From the NCBI RefSeq assembly GCF_000787575.1, contig NW_012236529.1, positions 1,488,001 through 1,552,000 of the forward strand: 64,000 bases of DNA, in the 5' to 3' direction. Under the pieces are notes generated by a model. It was not told the DNA's origin. It saw only the letters and a program-made list of their open reading frames with translations, and did no database searches. The translations under genes and the position numbers were made by a program. Position 1 is the stretch's first letter; each line of letters begins with the position of its first letter. Positions 62,900 through 64,000 of this stretch are shown here, one piece after another. Origin of the DNA: Acytostelium subglobosum LB1 (Eukaryota; Evosea; Eumycetozoa; Acytosteliales; Acytosteliaceae).

Positions 62900-64000
62900 G
62901 AATGAATGGTCATTGACATGTCAATCAAACATAACAAGTATTATAATTATCTACATATAAAGGATCATACTGATCATAAAGATAACTACTCCTCACTCGA
63001 CACCTGCCTTTTTGGGTTGGTTGACTGCGGCGATGACGATGGCAATGGCGATGTCGATGTAAGGTACATTACCACACTTCAACACATTGTATTATGCAAT
63101 GGGTATGGACTTTGCAAAGACCAAGCACCCAGGCCAGCGGTCAAGTTGACCCTACTACGCCGTTTGTCCAAGCACCATCCACGCTTCTCTATCTGTAAAA
63201 TTATCTCCTCTCCTTCCCCTTATGTGAATGTTGGCTGGGCTAGGGTAGGGGGTGAGGACACGGGCACCATCACAAGGTCGTCACATACTAACTAAAACTT
63301 GTGTGTATCACATGACCATGGACATGAGGTTGTTCTTGTTCTGGACACAAGACTTTAACTGAAGTTGGTGTTTTGTTGAATCATTCACTCACGCACTCTT
63401 TCATTCAAACATTCAATCAATCAATCAAATAGGCTCCACAAAAAGACGAGTGAAGCCCCCATAGAGGAGGAGTATGTATGTTGTACCCCCATTGGATGAT
63501 CCGATTTTGATCAGAATCAGTCGACTCATTCATGCAAGAGGGAACCCAAACAACAACAGTATTCCATGAACCAAAATAATAAGAGGCCAAGAGACGAAAC
63601 GACCCGGTAGGTGAGGTGATCTTTGCCAAGGAGGGTGTTGTGGTTGTTGGACCAACAGGCCAATACCCTTCCGTTCCACTCCTCTCTTCGAGTAGATCCA
63701 ACTGCTGTTCACAACACAACATACATATTCGTTCATTCATTCATACATCCACATGATCGGGGGAGTCTCACATACAACCACTAACTACCACAACAATAAG
63801 ATAGGGCTCGAGCTAGGCTAGGCTTAGGCGAAACAAAGGTTAGCAATTCACACTCTCTCACTCTTTCGCACTCTCTCATTCAACATTATTCTTTGCCCTT
63901 TTCCTTTCAGTCAATCACGTTCTTCACCTCTGTCACACTTCACAGACATTCATACACACACACACACATCGACAGTCCATCAGTCTATCCGTAGACTGTC
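62900..64000. other. Right-end region without a supported gene
   Basis: About 1.1 kb. It has mixed composition with frames of about 100-130 codons on both strands (+ 62906-63295; - 63417-63740), neither with a recognisable motif. A CTAGGCTAGGCTTAGGCGA patch at 63810-63830 resembles 35624-35650. A CA-rich run at 63955-63969 and a hairpin at 63981-63998 lie at the very end. A gene entering from the right on the minus strand is possible. Confidence 0.4.
63981..63998. repeat. Perfect 7-bp stem, 4-base loop hairpin
   Basis: CAGTCTA, TCCG loop, TAGACTG. An overlapping alternative pairs GACAGTC (63971-63977) with GACTGTC (63994-64000), so two folds compete. It lies at the window edge and its context is unknown. 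Confidence 0.8.

Noticed and set aside
62906-63295. 129-codon + strand frame near the right end
   Set aside because: Mixed composition, no ATG-context or domain, and no intron partner that extends it.
63417-63740. 107-codon minus-strand frame near the right end
   Set aside because: No recognisable motif. It may be UTR or spacer of a gene outside the window.

Overview
The window is a gene-dense stretch of a dictyostelid (social amoeba) nuclear genome. This rests on the protein families seen (zizimin-type DOCK, Src1/Man1, TKL kinase with ankyrin repeats and SAM, B-box/kelch), on poly-Asn, poly-Gln and poly-Thr tracts, on short introns of about 60-90 bp with GTAAGT/GTATGT donors, and on AT-rich spacers built from ATTG/TCAA and TCATT repeats. 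Coding GC is well above that of Dictyostelium discoideum, which suggests a GC-richer lineage such as Acytostelium. That species guess is inference only.

Layout, left to right: 5'-truncated site-1 protease (+); F-box/LRR-like gene (+); His-Gly-rich Cys/His finger gene (+); LRR-RGS gene (-); a 1.9-kb gene-free spacer; TraB-domain gene (-); a (TTAGGG)5 tract; GT10 fucosyltransferase (-); ankyrin-SAM-kinase (-); mitochondrial helical protein (+); His-rich zinc-ribbon protein (+); Src1/Man1 inner nuclear membrane protein (+); RNase P Rpp21/Rpr2 (-); GAF protein (-); B-box/kelch protein (+); a desaturase fusion (-); 3-ketodihydrosphingosine reductase (+); tyrosine phosphatase (-); two diverged tandem genes of an unknown family (+,+); a probable GPI-anchored mucin-like protein (+); tRNA-Lys(UUU) with a partial upstream copy; OST3/MAGT1 (-); acetyl-CoA hydrolase/transferase (+); a 2062-residue DOCK protein (+); two small membrane proteins (+,+); a large gene interrupted by one in-frame TAA (+); L-2-hydroxyglutarate dehydrogenase (+); and a poorly preserved P-loop gene (+).

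There is no operon-like logic; the genes are a mixed eukaryotic set. Several act in the secretory pathway or in membrane lipid metabolism (site-1 protease, fucosyltransferase, OST3, KDSR, desaturase), which may be chance. I joined exons by hand. Each multi-exon model below closes on an open frame with GT..AG introns, and its exon lengths sum to a multiple of three.

The most striking feature is the desaturase at 30318-32774. It is a complete delta-9 acyl-CoA desaturase with C-terminal cytochrome b5, fused behind a full-length delta-12 (DesA-like) desaturase fold in which the three histidine boxes are lost or broken, so it looks like a pseudoenzyme domain. I saw no retroelement, Polinton, CRISPR array or other virus-like element.
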